Shown here piece after piece: positions 36,861 through 47,124 of a DNA stretch of 64,000 nt. Each line of letters begins with the position of its first letter. The stretch's first letter is position 1. Below the pieces are notes generated by a model. It was given only the letters and a program-made list of their open reading frames with translations. It was not told the DNA's origin and made no database searches. A program made the translations under genes and the position numbers. The stretch comes from Pseudomonas sp. PSKL.D1 (GTDB taxonomy: Bacteria; Pseudomonadota; Gammaproteobacteria; Pseudomonadales; Pseudomonadaceae), in NCBI RefSeq assembly GCF_028898945.1, contig NZ_CP118607.1, positions 496,001-560,000 of the forward strand, in the 5' to 3' direction.

Positions 36861-38378
36861 ATGGCTGCTGCTTGGGTGCGTCTGTGCGCGTTCGTATTGA
36901 TAGGTGTTTCCAGCGGTGCCGCGCTGGCAAAAGACAAGACACCGACGGCAATCGTGGTGGGTGGCGGGCTGGCGGGCCTTACCGCGGCCTATGAGTTGCA
37001 GAACAAAGGTTGGCAGGTGACCTTGCTGGAGGCCAAATCGGGCATGGGCGGCCGGTCGGGCCTGGCCACCAGCGAGTGGATCGGCAACAACAAGGCCCAG
37101 CCAGTGCTGAACCAGTACATTGACCGCTTCAAACTTGAAACACTGCCTGCGCCTGAGTTTGTGCGTACCCCGGGTTATCTGATCGACGGCGAGTACTTCA
37201 GTGCCGCTGACCTGGCAACCAAACAGCCTGCCACTGCGGAAGCCATCAAGCGTTACGAGAAGACCCTGGACGACCTGGCTCGCTCCATCGACGACCCGCT
37301 CAAGCCGCAGGCCACCAGCACGCTGTTTGCCCTCGACCAGATGAACGTTGCTACCTGGCTCGACAAACTGCAACTGCCCACCACTGCGCGGCAACTGGTC
37401 AATCAACAGATCCGCACTCGTTACGATGAGCCTTCGCGCCTGTCGCTGCTCTACTTCGCCCAACAGAGCCGCGTCTACCGCGGCGTCAGCGACCGTGACC
37501 TGCGTGCTGCGCGCCTGCCAGGTGGCAGCCCGGTGTTGGCGCAGGCGTTCGTCAAGCAATTGAAGACCATCAAGACCGGTTCGCCTGTAACGGCCATCAT
37601 CCAGGAAAAGGACGGGGTGACGGTCAAGGCAGGCAGCGTAAGTTATCAAGCCGATTATGTGGTCATGGCAGTGCCACTGCGCGCCCTGGCCAAGATTCAA
37701 ATGACCCCTGTGCTGGATACTCAGCATGTGGCCGCGCTCAAAGGTACCAACTACGGCTGGCGCGACCAGTTGATGCTGAAGTTCAAGCAGCCAGTGTGGG
37801 AGAGCAAGGCACGCATGTCTGGTGAAATCTTCAGTAATGCCGGGTTGGGCATGCTGTGGATTGAGCCGGCACTCAAAGGCGGCGCCAACGTGGTAATCAA
37901 CTTGTCTGGCGACAACGCCCGCCTGCTGCAAGCCTTTGGTGACAAGCAGATGGTCGACCAAGTGTTGATCCGCCTGCACGCGTTCTACCCCAAAGCTCGA
38001 GGCGCGTTTACCGGGTACGAGGTCAAGCGTTACAGCACCGACGTGGGTACAGGCGGCTCCTACCTGGCTTACGGCCCAGGGCAGATCAGCAAGTACTGGC
38101 GCCTGTGGGAGCGGCCGGTACAGCGCATAGCCTTTGCGGGCGAGCATACCGATGCGCTGTACCCCGGCACCCTCGAAGGTGCGTTGCGCAGCGGGCAGCG
38201 TGCCGCCGGCCAGGTGCAGGATTTGCTGGCAGGCAAATCGTTCGAACCGGTCAAGGCTGAGGCTGTCGCAAAGGCTGCACCGGCGAAGGTGAAGGAAGAG
38301 TCGGGCTTCTTCTCCCGACTGTTCGGAAGTGCCGACAAGCCTGCTACCAAAGTGGAGCCGGTTGCCAAGGCTGACTGA
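36861..38378 (+). CDS. Exported flavin-containing amine oxidase-like protein
   Basis: A 505-residue FAD protein of the monoamine-oxidase type. Residues 1-23 look like a Sec signal peptide (MAAAWVRLCAFVLIGVSSGAALA). The dinucleotide motif follows at once (VVGGGLAGLTAAYELQ), then the second block MGGRSG. The end has the C-terminal FAD motif IAFAGEHTDALYPGTLEGALRSGQRAAGQV. The last 45 residues are a Lys/Ala/Pro-rich tail. Substrate is unknown. It is followed by cytochrome b561 and yceI after a 198-base AT-rich gap, so it is probably transcribed alone. Confidence 0.88.
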   Translation: MAAAWVRLCAFVLIGVSSGAALAKDKTPTAIVVGGGLAGLTAAYELQNKGWQVTLLEAKSGMGGRSGLATSEWIGNNKAQPVLNQYIDRFKLETLPAPEFVRTPGYLIDGEYFSAADLATKQPATAEAIKRYEKTLDDLARSIDDPLKPQATSTLFALDQMNVATWLDKLQLPTTARQLVNQQIRTRYDEPSRLSLLYFAQQSRVYRGVSDRDLRAARLPGGSPVLAQAFVKQLKTIKTGSPVTAIIQEKDGVTVKAGSVSYQADYVVMAVPLRALAKIQMTPVLDTQHVAALKGTNYGWRDQLMLKFKQPVWESKARMSGEIFSNAGLGMLWIEPALKGGANVVINLSGDNARLLQAFGDKQMVDQVLIRLHAFYPKARGAFTGYEVKRYSTDVGTGGSYLAYGPGQISKYWRLWERPVQRIAFAGEHTDALYPGTLEGALRSGQRAAGQVQDLLAGKSFEPVKAEAVAKAAPAKVKEESGFFSRLFGSADKPATKVEPVAKAD

Positions 38379-38386
38379 CGGCATTA

Positions 38387-38421
38387 CAGCACCGGCTTTC
38401 TGATAACGGGGGCCGGTGCTG
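38387..38421 (+). terminator. Hairpin after the amine oxidase gene
   Basis: CAGCACCGGC (38387-38396) pairs with GCCGGTGCTG (38412-38421) with a 15-base loop. No T-run follows, so it is only a weak candidate for an intrinsic terminator or a stabilising 3' structure. The next 150 bases are AT-rich and probably hold the promoter of the cytochrome b561 gene. Confidence 0.4.
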
Positions 38422-38576
38422 ACAATCTGTAATTACCCGCTATCGTTAATGTTTCCTTAATAGCTGACTCACACACTAATCATCGTATTTCTCGATAATC
38501 CAAAGCAGTTTTTTTCGCTTTAATTCGATACGTTTAGCGTTAGTCTGTGCACAGCTTTCACGGGGAACACGTCAAC

Positions 38577-39128
38577 ATGCAACTGCGCAACTCACCTTCT
38601 CGCTATGGCGTGGTCAGTATCGTCCTGCACTGGGGCGTGGCACTGGCAGTCTTCGGCCTGTTTGGCCTGGGCCTGTGGATGGTCGGCCTCGATTACTACA
38701 GCCCATGGCGCAAAGCTGGCCCGGACTTGCATAAAAGCATCGGCCTGGTCCTGCTGGCAGTGATGCTGTTGCGAGTGCTATGGCGCTTCATCAGCCCACC
38801 GCCGCCGGCACCTGCCAACCATGGCCCTCTTACCCGCGTGGCAGCCAAGCTTGGCCATCTGGCGCTGTACTTTGGGCTGTTCGCCGTGATGATCGCCGGT
38901 TATTTGATTTCCACCGCCGATGGCGTGGGCATTCCGGTGTTCGGCCTGTTCGAAGTGCCGGCACTTATCAGCGACCTGCCTGACCAGGCGGACCTGGCTG
39001 GCGTGATCCATTTGTGGCTGGCGTGGGGCTTGGTTATTTTTGCCCTGCTGCATGCGTTAGCTGCACTGAAACACCACTTCATCGACCGTGACGCGACCCT
39101 GACACGCATGCTGGGCCGCAAAGCTTGA
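38577..39128 (+). CDS. Cytochrome b561
   Basis: A 183-residue di-haem membrane protein of the bacterial cytochrome b561 family. Four helices with haem-ligand histidines are visible: [55 protein letters not shown] and [28 protein letters not shown] at 38577 ([11 protein letters not shown]) is preferred over one ten codons upstream because the family starts there. It is 34 bases before yceI; the pairing suggests quinone or lipid redox coupling between the two. Confidence 0.93.
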   Translation: MQLRNSPSRYGVVSIVLHWGVALAVFGLFGLGLWMVGLDYYSPWRKAGPDLHKSIGLVLLAVMLLRVLWRFISPPPPAPANHGPLTRVAAKLGHLALYFGLFAVMIAGYLISTADGVGIPVFGLFEVPALISDLPDQADLAGVIHLWLAWGLVIFALLHALAALKHHFIDRDATLTRMLGRKA

Positions 39129-39162
39129 CTCACAACCTCAATTGCAAAGGAAGGAAGTAAGG

Positions 39163-39741
39163 ATGTTGAAAAAGACTTTTGCCGCTCTGGCGCTCGGTAC
39201 CGCTCTGCTCTCCGCTGGCCAGGCCATGGCTGCCGAGTACAAGATCGACAAGGAAGGCCAGCACGCGTTCGTGGACTGGAAGATCAGCCACCTGGGCTAC
39301 AGCTTCATCCACGGCACGTTCAAGGACTTCGACGGCAACTTCACCTGGGACAGCGCCAAGCCTGAAGCCAGCAAGATCAATGTCGACCTGAAAACCGCCA
39401 GCCTGTGGTCGAACCACGCCGAGCGTGACAAGCACATCGCCAGCGCCGACTTCCTGGACGTGAAAAAGTACCCGGATGCCAAGTTCGTCTCCACCGCCGT
39501 TAAATCGACCGGTGCCAAGACTGCCGACGTGACCGGCGACCTGACTCTGCACGGTGTGACCAAGCCGGTGACCTTCAAGGCCGTATTCAACGGTGAAGGC
39601 AAGGACCCGTGGGGCGGTGAGCGTGCTGGCTTCAATGCTACCACCACGCTGAACCTGAATGATTTTGGTATCAAAGGCCCGGGCGCGACTTCGCAGACGC
39701 TGGACCTGGATATCAGTGTTGAAGGTGTGAAGCAGAAGTAA
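39163..39741 (+). CDS. Periplasmic YceI-family protein
   Basis: YceI proteins are lipocalin-like periplasmic barrels that bind polyprenyl or other isoprenoid lipids. The 192-residue precursor has a signal peptide ([23 protein letters not shown], cut before AEYKID), then [19 protein letters not shown] and the family patterns [19 protein letters not shown] and [27 protein letters not shown] lies upstream of ATG 39163. It is encoded in one unit with the b561 gene. Confidence 0.94.
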   Translation: MLKKTFAALALGTALLSAGQAMAAEYKIDKEGQHAFVDWKISHLGYSFIHGTFKDFDGNFTWDSAKPEASKINVDLKTASLWSNHAERDKHIASADFLDVKKYPDAKFVSTAVKSTGAKTADVTGDLTLHGVTKPVTFKAVFNGEGKDPWGGERAGFNATTTLNLNDFGIKGPGATSQTLDLDISVEGVKQK

Positions 39742-39764
39742 TTTTGCTCGGCTGACATAACAAT

Positions 39765-39868
39765 GGGGCTGCTGCGCAGCCCTTTCGCGACACAAGGCCG
39801 CTCCCACAGGAGATCGCATTCTCCTGTGGGAGCGGCCTTGTGTCGCGAAAGGGCCGCGAAGCGGCCCC
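39765..39868. repeat. REP-type inverted repeat between yceI and rhlE
   Basis: An almost perfect hairpin: left arm 39765-39813 (GGGGCTGCTGCGCAGCCC, then CGCGACACAAGGCCGCTCCC) against right arm 39818-39868. It lies between convergent genes, so it probably also serves as bidirectional terminator. GCGGCC subclass. Confidence 0.78.
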
Positions 39869-39876
39869 ATCGTTTT

Positions 39877-41763
39877 TTAGCGGTTACGCGTCAGCAGCGC
39901 AGGCCGCTCACCGCGTGGGCGGCTTGGCGCGTCATCCAGCTGCTCAGGCGTAGGGAACCGATCCAGCTTGGACTCCTTGCGGATGATCACTGGCTGGTTT
40001 TGCGGTTCACGCGCGCTGCGTACCGCCGGCTCCTGGCGTGCCGAATCATCACGTCGACCACGGCCGCCACCGTTGTTGTCACGTCGGGTACCACCGCCGT
40101 TGTTATTACGAGCCGGCCGTTTGTCGCCACCGGCGTTGCGTTGCTGGCCACCACCATTACGGGCCTGGCCACCGGTGCCGCTACGCTGCTGGCCGTTGTT
40201 CTGACCTTGGCCCTGACCCTGACCACCCGGGCGACGGTTACGCCCCTGGTTCTTGGCATTCTGGTAAGGGCTGACATAGTCGGCGCGGTTGCCAAAGTTG
40301 TCGACATCGTCATCCAGGAATTCTTCCGGATCGCGGTCGGCAGGTACTTTCGGTGCGCTGCTGGTGCCAGCGTTGGCCTGCTGTTGGCGCGGCTTCTTGT
40401 CACGCGGCTTGCGTTGCTGCTGCTTGTCGCCGGACTTTTCCTTGTCCGCCGGTTTATCAGCCGCCTGCTGCTTGGCCTTACCTTTGTCCTTGCCCTTGTC
40501 CTTGCGGCCACCGCCGCCTTCTTTGGCGCCTTCGCCACGGGCCTGCTGGTTGCGGCCACCACGGCCGTTGTTCTGCTGGCGCTCGCGGGCTTCAGGCTTC
40601 TCGGCCTCAACCTGGCTTGCGTCAAAGCCCATCAGGTCGCCATCAGCGATCTTCTGCTTGGTGACGCGCTCAATGCTCTTGAGCAGCTTTTCTTCGTCAG
40701 GCGCGACCAGGGAGATCGCCTCGCCAGAGCGACCGGCACGACCGGTACGGCCGATACGGTGAACATAGTCTTCCTCGACATTCGGCAGCTCGAAGTTGAC
40801 CACGTGAGGCAACTGGTCGATGTCCAGGCCGCGGGCGGCGATGTCGGTGGCGACCAGCACGCGTACGCTGTTGGCCTTGAAGTCGGCCAGCGCCTTGGTG
40901 CGGGCGTTCTGGCTCTTGTTGCCGTGAATGGCAGCGGCGGTCAGGCCGTGCTTTTCCAGGTACTCGGCCAGGCGGTTGGCGCCGTGCTTGGTGCGGGTGA
41001 ACACCAGTACCTGTTCCCAGGCACCCAGAGTGATCAGGTGGGCCAGCAGGGCGCGCTTATGGCTGGCAGGCAGACGATAGACGCGCTGCTCGATGCGTTC
41101 GACCGTGGTGTTCGGTGGCGTGACCTCGATGCGCTCCGGGTTGTGCAGGAGCTTGTCGGCCAGGTCAGTGATGTCTTTGGAGAAAGTGGCCGAGAACAGC
41201 AGGTTCTGGCGCTTGGCTGGCAGGCGTGCCAGTACTTTCTTCACATCATGGATGAAGCCCATGTCGAGCATGCGGTCGGCTTCATCGAGCACCAGGATTT
41301 CCACGTGGGCCAGGTCAACCTTGCCTTGGCCGGCCAGGTCAAGCAGGCGACCAGGGCAGGCCACCAGCACGTCCACACCCTTGGCAATGGCCTGGATCTG
41401 CGGGTTCATGCCGACACCGCCGAAAATGCAGGCGCTTACCAGCGGCAGGTCGCGGGCGTAAATCTTGAAGCTGTCATGCACCTGGGCGGCCAGCTCGCGA
41501 GTGGGTGTGAGCACCAGCACCCGCGGTTGGCGTGGGCCATGGCGCTGGGACTTGTCGGGGTGGCCGGTCGGGAACAGGCGTTCGAGGATCGGCAAGGCAA
41601 AGCCGCCGGTCTTACCAGTACCTGTCTGCGCGGCAACCATCAGGTCGCGGCCTTGCAACACGGCGGGAATGGCCCGCTGTTGCACAGGGGTCGGCTGGGT
41701 GTAGCCCGCGGCCTCGATAGCGCGGACAAGAGCCTCGGAGAGACCGAGGGAAGCAAAGGACAT
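39877..41763 (-). CDS. rhlE: DEAD-box ATP-dependent RNA helicase RhlE
   Basis: A 628-residue RNA helicase. The core (1-380) shows SFASLGL with the Q motif, [42 protein letters not shown] and [11 protein letters not shown]. Residues 400-628 form a long unstructured tail rich in Lys, Gln, Gly, Arg and Asn, as in RhlE-type helicases that act in ribosome assembly, RNA decay or cold adaptation. The ATG at 41763 (MSFASLGLS) is the family start. The tail sequence is repetitive and makes long antisense frames that are not genes. Confidence 0.94.
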   Translation of the reverse strand: MSFASLGLSEALVRAIEAAGYTQPTPVQQRAIPAVLQGRDLMVAAQTGTGKTGGFALPILERLFPTGHPDKSQRHGPRQPRVLVLTPTRELAAQVHDSFKIYARDLPLVSACIFGGVGMNPQIQAIAKGVDVLVACPGRLLDLAGQGKVDLAHVEILVLDEADRMLDMGFIHDVKKVLARLPAKRQNLLFSATFSKDITDLADKLLHNPERIEVTPPNTTVERIEQRVYRLPASHKRALLAHLITLGAWEQVLVFTRTKHGANRLAEYLEKHGLTAAAIHGNKSQNARTKALADFKANSVRVLVATDIAARGLDIDQLPHVVNFELPNVEEDYVHRIGRTGRAGRSGEAISLVAPDEEKLLKSIERVTKQKIADGDLMGFDASQVEAEKPEARERQQNNGRGGRNQQARGEGAKEGGGGRKDKGKDKGKAKQQAADKPADKEKSGDKQQQRKPRDKKPRQQQANAGTSSAPKVPADRDPEEFLDDDVDNFGNRADYVSPYQNAKNQGRNRRPGGQGQGQGQNNGQQRSGTGGQARNGGGQQRNAGGDKRPARNNNGGGTRRDNNGGGRGRRDDSARQEPAVRSAREPQNQPVIIRKESKLDRFPTPEQLDDAPSRPRGERPALLTRNR

Positions 41764-41982
41764 GGGCAATCCTGTTCTCGTGTGGGCTGGGCCCGTTGGG
41801 ATGTTCTGCCTGGCGCGACGGGCATCGGTGGGATGCGATCGCGTCCGGTCCAGCTGGGCTTTCACTGCACATCCGGGAAGCGGAGGGTGGACACCGAAGA
41901 GGCGTCTGTGCCGATCAGGATGCCTGTTGCGAGGCCGAGCGTCCGGGCGTGAGCCGGGCGGGAAGGCCCGAGTATAACAGAG

Positions 41983-42771
41983 CTATCGCAGCGTGCTGCT
42001 TTCCTGCTGCTCAACGGCGCCAAGAAGATTGCTTACGTCGCCAATGTAACGTTCGATTATCGCCACGTAGGCAGGCTCTTGCTTGAAGCGTCGGAGTTCA
42101 TCTGAAAACGCGTGGGCAAGCGCCTCGCGGCCCGGTTTGCGGGCCAGGCCCAGGAACTGGGGCTGGCGGTTCACCACCAGCGGCAGTTCGTCGACCTGTT
42201 GTTCCAGGCCAAGCTGGCGACGCACGTAGCGGCCAACCAGCCGGTCGGTGATCAACAGGTCGATGCGCCCGAGCACGAGCTTGCCGAAATTGGCTTCATG
42301 GCTGGGGGCGGCTTCACGGCTGAAGGCGGCTGATTCGTTGAATGCGCCGCCATAGTTGTACCCAGGAGAGGTGCCAACCCTCAGGCCAGCGAGGTCGCTC
42401 AAGCGCGAAATGAGATGGCGGCGGTCACTGGCCTGGTACAGCACGAACTCGACATCCGACATGGGCTCCGCCGGGTAGACCATGTAGGCCTTGCGCGAAT
42501 CGGTTTCGAAGATGTCCATCACCCCGTCGGCCAGCCCTTGCTCGATCATTGCCAGGCACCGTTTCCAGGGAAGGAATTGCCACTCCACCTCTACCCCCAG
42601 CCGCCGGAACACCTCATTGGTCACTTCATAGTCGATGCCTTTGGGCTGGCCCGCCTCGCGAAAAACGTAGGGTGCCCAATCGTCGCTCACCAGGCGCAGC
42701 CGGTCACCCAGCGCCATCGGGCTCAGGCAGGCGAGCAACAGGATGCACAGCAGGCGGGTGATGTGGGGCAT
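41983..42771 (-). CDS. Periplasmic substrate-binding protein (family 3 type)
   Basis: A 262-residue precursor with a clear signal peptide (MPHITRLLCILLLACLSPMALG). The mature part follows the amino-acid-type solute-binding fold: LRLVSDDWAPYVF, GIDYEVTNEVFRRLGVEVEW, PWKRCLAMIEQGLADGVM and LAGLRVGTSPGYNYG. No permease or ATPase gene lies nearby, so this may be an orphan binding protein or a sensor partner. Ligand is unknown. Transcribed on the minus strand downstream of the possible glycosyltransferase. Confidence 0.82.
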   Translation of the reverse strand: MPHITRLLCILLLACLSPMALGDRLRLVSDDWAPYVFREAGQPKGIDYEVTNEVFRRLGVEVEWQFLPWKRCLAMIEQGLADGVMDIFETDSRKAYMVYPAEPMSDVEFVLYQASDRRHLISRLSDLAGLRVGTSPGYNYGGAFNESAAFSREAAPSHEANFGKLVLGRIDLLITDRLVGRYVRRQLGLEQQVDELPLVVNRQPQFLGLARKPGREALAHAFSDELRRFKQEPAYVAIIERYIGDVSNLLGAVEQQESSTLR

Positions 42772-42802
42772 GGCGCGAGATTACGCGGCGGATAGTGGCA
42801 AC

Positions 42803-43888
42803 TCAAGACCGAGACCCGTTCAACAAATGCGCCTCGATATCCTTGCGTCTGTCGCCTAGTGACAATCGCATGCCCGGATGGCGCAAGCATTGTCGCAATT
42901 GCTCCGGCTCCATACGGCCATAGCGATCGTTGAGGTTCTCCAGTGCCTTGTCCCACCAGGCCGGTGCGCAGGCGCGGTCAAACTCGTTGGGGTAGGGGTA
43001 GCAGCCGTACAGCAACTCACGGGCAAACTGCCGTTCGCGGCTGGGCATGGTCAGGCTCAAGGCTTTGTAGCCAAGGCGGTGCAGGGCGGGAGGCCGAGGC
43101 AGTTGATCGTTGACCAGAAGCACGTCGGCCCGCGCGGCTTCGCTCAGTGGGGAGTTGCCATGTTTGCGCAGCCAGGCCTGGATCTTGGCGCGAAACTGCG
43201 CCTTGCGGCTCCAGTAGTGATGAATGACGTCGGTGCATTCGGCCAGTTCCAGCTTGCGGTAGGCTGCAACGGCCAGGCAGAACTCCTCCAGCGTGTAGGC
43301 GGCACGGGCCAAGGGGTAGAACTCGTCCATCATGGCAATGGAGTGGTCGAGCGTTGCCGCGTCTGCCTCGACCAGGCCGATAACGCCGGAGTTCACCAAA
43401 GGCATCTGGCAGTCGGCCAGGCCGCGCTGCTGGAGAATGGTCAGCAGATTCTTGTACAACAGGCATTTTTGATTGCCGCCATAGCGCCCGCCAACAAAGT
43501 TGCACAGTAACTGGCCCTTCTTCACCCGCTGGAACAGCTTCATGGGTGAGGCGCGGAAGAATGTGTCGGTATCGATCAACACGGCCATGGGGTGCTGCCG
43601 GAGCACTTGGCGCAGCAGCACATGCTTGCTGCGAAAGTGATAACCGTGGGGCTGGTTCCAGGCGTTGCGAGTTTCGTCGTCGAGAACGTGAACAGTGACC
43701 GGAAGGTTGCCGTAGGGCTCGGGGTTGTCGGTGAACACCTGGATGTCCATCGCCTCGGCTGCCGCCGTGTCGAGGTGAGTCAGGGCGCTGACGATGCTGA
43801 AACAGGCTTCCTGATGATAGGTTGCCGGGCCGAACGCCAGGTAAACCAGTTGTGCACGCGATGGCGGAAGATGCTGCATTTCAGGCAA
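42803..43888 (-). CDS. Putative nucleotide-sugar glycosyltransferase-like protein
   Basis: A 361-residue cytoplasmic protein that I do not recognise with certainty. Features that suggest a GT-A type glycosyltransferase are the N-terminal LVYLAFGPATYHQEACFSIVSAL, the SKHVLLRQVLRQHPMAVLIDTDTFF stretch with a DTD metal-binding-like motif near 108-110, and PLVNSGVIGL. The C-terminal third is helical and basic. No other polysaccharide genes are next to it. It is followed on the same strand by the substrate-binding protein 31 bases later. It could alternatively be a stand-alone uncharacterised family. Confidence 0.55.
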   Translation of the reverse strand: MPEMQHLPPSRAQLVYLAFGPATYHQEACFSIVSALTHLDTAAAEAMDIQVFTDNPEPYGNLPVTVHVLDDETRNAWNQPHGYHFRSKHVLLRQVLRQHPMAVLIDTDTFFRASPMKLFQRVKKGQLLCNFVGGRYGGNQKCLLYKNLLTILQQRGLADCQMPLVNSGVIGLVEADAATLDHSIAMMDEFYPLARAAYTLEEFCLAVAAYRKLELAECTDVIHHYWSRKAQFRAKIQAWLRKHGNSPLSEAARADVLLVNDQLPRPPALHRLGYKALSLTMPSRERQFARELLYGCYPYPNEFDRACAPAWWDKALENLNDRYGRMEPEQLRQCLRHPGMRLSLGDRRKDIEAHLLNGSRS

Positions 43889-43911
43889 GACCTGTCTGAA
43901 CCAGAAAGAAA

Positions 43912-43940
43912 TAAGGCTTTAGTCTATGACCAAAGCCTTA
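43912..43940 (-). terminator. Terminator of the ahcY-metF transcript
   Basis: TAAGGCTTT (43912-43920) pairs with AAAGCCTTA (43932-43940) and, inside, GTC with GAC around a TAT loop, apart from one A/C mismatch. On the minus strand the stem is followed by TTTCTTTC, which fits an intrinsic terminator for metF, 33 bases after its stop. Confidence 0.6.
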
Positions 43941-43972
43941 AGCATTTCTGAACGAGACTTTGCCAAAAAGTT

Positions 43973-44818
43973 TCAGCGAGGCAGCTTCAGGTTGTTCCAG
44001 ATCGCCAGGCTCGGTTCGGCCTGGTTCAGGGTGTAGAAGTGCAGGCCCGGTGCGCCGCCTTGCAGCAACTGTTCGCACATGCGGGTGATCACTTCTTCGC
44101 CAAACGCCTGGATGCTGGCGGTGTCGTCGGCATAGGCCTCAAGCTGCTTGCGGATCCAGCGTGGGATCTCTGCACCGCACGCGTCGGAGAAGCGCGCCAG
44201 CTTGCTGTAGTTGGTGATCGGCATGATGCCCGGCACGATCGGGATCTCAACGCCCAGCTTCTGCGCGCGCTCGACGAAGTAGAAATAGCTGTCGGCGTTG
44301 AAGAAGTACTGGGTAATGGCGCTGTCGGAACCGGCCTTGACCTTGTGTACGAAGTTGGCCAGGTCAGCTTCGAAATTGCGTGCTTGTGGGTGCATTTCCG
44401 GATAGGCGGCTACTTCCAGGTGGAAGTGGTCACCGGTTTCCTGGCGGATGAACTCGACCAGGTCGCTGGCGTAGCGCAGTTCACCACTGGCCATGCCCAT
44501 GCCTGACGGCAGGTCACCACGCAGGGCGACGATACGCTTGATACCAGCCGCTTTGTACTCGGCCAGCAGGCTGCGCAGGTCATCCTTGCTGTCGCCGACG
44601 CACGACAGATGCGGGGCCGCAGGGACTTTGACTTCGCTTTCCAGCTGCAGCACGGTGTTCAGCGTGCGATCGCGAGTGGAACCACCGGCACCGTAGGTGC
44701 AGGAGAAGAAGTCCGGGTTGTAGCTGGCCAGCTGTTTGGCCACAGCCATCAGCTTTTCGTGACCGGCGTCGGTCTTGGTGGGGAAGAACTCGAAACTGTA
44801 GCGGCGTTCTTGTGACAT
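43973..44818 (-). CDS. metF: 5,10-methylenetetrahydrofolate reductase
   Basis: MetF reduces methylene-THF to 5-methyl-THF, the methyl donor for methionine synthase. 281 residues starting MSQERRYSFEFFPTKTD, with FSCTYGAGGSTRDRT, RIVALRGDLP and PGIMPITNYSKL, all typical of the FAD enzyme. It lies 165 bases after ahcY on the same strand, so the SAH riboswitch upstream of ahcY may also govern it, unless the hairpin at 44865-44894 stops transcription. Confidence 0.96.
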   Translation of the reverse strand: MSQERRYSFEFFPTKTDAGHEKLMAVAKQLASYNPDFFSCTYGAGGSTRDRTLNTVLQLESEVKVPAAPHLSCVGDSKDDLRSLLAEYKAAGIKRIVALRGDLPSGMGMASGELRYASDLVEFIRQETGDHFHLEVAAYPEMHPQARNFEADLANFVHKVKAGSDSAITQYFFNADSYFYFVERAQKLGVEIPIVPGIMPITNYSKLARFSDACGAEIPRWIRKQLEAYADDTASIQAFGEEVITRMCEQLLQGGAPGLHFYTLNQAEPSLAIWNNLKLPR

Positions 44819-44864
44819 CAGGCGTTCCTCAAGCAGCAAGCCTCAGGCGGCAAGCTGCAAGTAA

Positions 44865-44894
44865 AAGCCAGATCGGTGAAGGCCGATCTGGCTT
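44865..44894 (-). terminator. Hairpin in the ahcY-metF gap, possible attenuator
   Basis: AAGCCAGATCGG (44865-44876) pairs perfectly with CCGATCTGGCTT (44883-44894) across a 6-base loop; on the minus strand TTTTAC follows. It is a 12-bp stem with a short T-run, so it may partly terminate ahcY transcripts before metF. The same gap carries two copies of a GCAAGC-rich sequence in opposite orientations (about 44830-44858 and 44953-44985). Confidence 0.55.
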
Positions 44895-44983
44895 GGCATC
44901 GTTCAAGATCGTGAGTGCTTGAGCGTCAAGCGACAATGGCACGTTTTGCCTTTGCTTGCCGCTTGCAGCTCAAAGCTTGCCGC

Positions 44984-46558
<1,575 letters not shown>

Positions 46559-46690
46559 TTATAGCCTTGGGCGTGTGACACACCCAAGGCTTTCTGTCGA
46601 TTAATCGCGACGATAGTCGATGATCAATGGAGCGCTGGCGGCCGCTCTGCCATCATTACTTCACGTTAGCCAAGCAGGTCAGGAGTACAG

Positions 46691-47092
46691 ATGAACTTTC
46701 ACACCCGCAAATGGGTTAAACCCGAAGACCTCAACCCCAACGGCACGCTGTTCGGCGGCAGCCTGTTGCGCTGGATCGACGAAGAAGCCGCGATTTACGC
46801 CATCGTTCAGTTGGGTAACCAGCGTGTGGTGACCAAATACATTTCGGAGATCAACTTCGTCAGCGCCTCGCGCCAGGGCGACATCATCGAGCTGGGCATC
46901 ACGGCCACCGAGTTCGGCCGCACCTCCATCACCCTGAAGTGCGAAGTGCGCAACAAGATCACCCGCAAGGCGATTTTGACGGTGGACAAGATGGTCTTCG
47001 TCAACCTGGGCGACGACGGGCTGCCGGCTGCGCACGGGCGTACCGAGATCAAGTACATCCAGGACCAGTTCCCGGATTCTGCGGTGGAATGA
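46691..47092 (+). CDS. Acyl-CoA thioesterase, hotdog fold
   Basis: A 133-residue acyl-CoA thioesterase of the YciA/BFIT type. Family features are KWVKPEDLNPNGTLFGGSLLRWIDEEAA (catalytic Asp in the hot-dog helix), INFVSASRQGDIIELG and TRKAILTVDKMVFV. Preferred acyl chain length cannot be told. AGGAGTACAG is upstream of the ATG. It is divergent from ahcY and convergent with the antiporter gene; a hairpin terminator follows. Confidence 0.88.
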   Translation: MNFHTRKWVKPEDLNPNGTLFGGSLLRWIDEEAAIYAIVQLGNQRVVTKYISEINFVSASRQGDIIELGITATEFGRTSITLKCEVRNKITRKAILTVDKMVFVNLGDDGLPAAHGRTEIKYIQDQFPDSAVE

Positions 47093-47099
47093 TGATTTT

Positions 47100-47118
47100 G
47101 GGGCCGCAAAGCGGCCCC
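47100..47118. terminator. Hairpin between thioesterase and antiporter genes
   Basis: GGGGCCGC (47100-47107), loop AAA, GCGGCCCC (47111-47118), preceded on the plus strand by TTTT. It lies between two convergent genes, and it is the short core of the GCGGCC-class REP found elsewhere in the window. Confidence 0.6.
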
Positions 47119-47124
47119 AGAGTC

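Noticed and set aside
39763-41952. Long plus-strand open frame (729 codons) opposite rhlE
   Set aside because: It is the mirror of the Gly/Arg/Lys-rich RhlE tail and the helicase core; the translation is low-complexity and membrane-like by composition only. RhlE has all DEAD-box motifs on the other strand.
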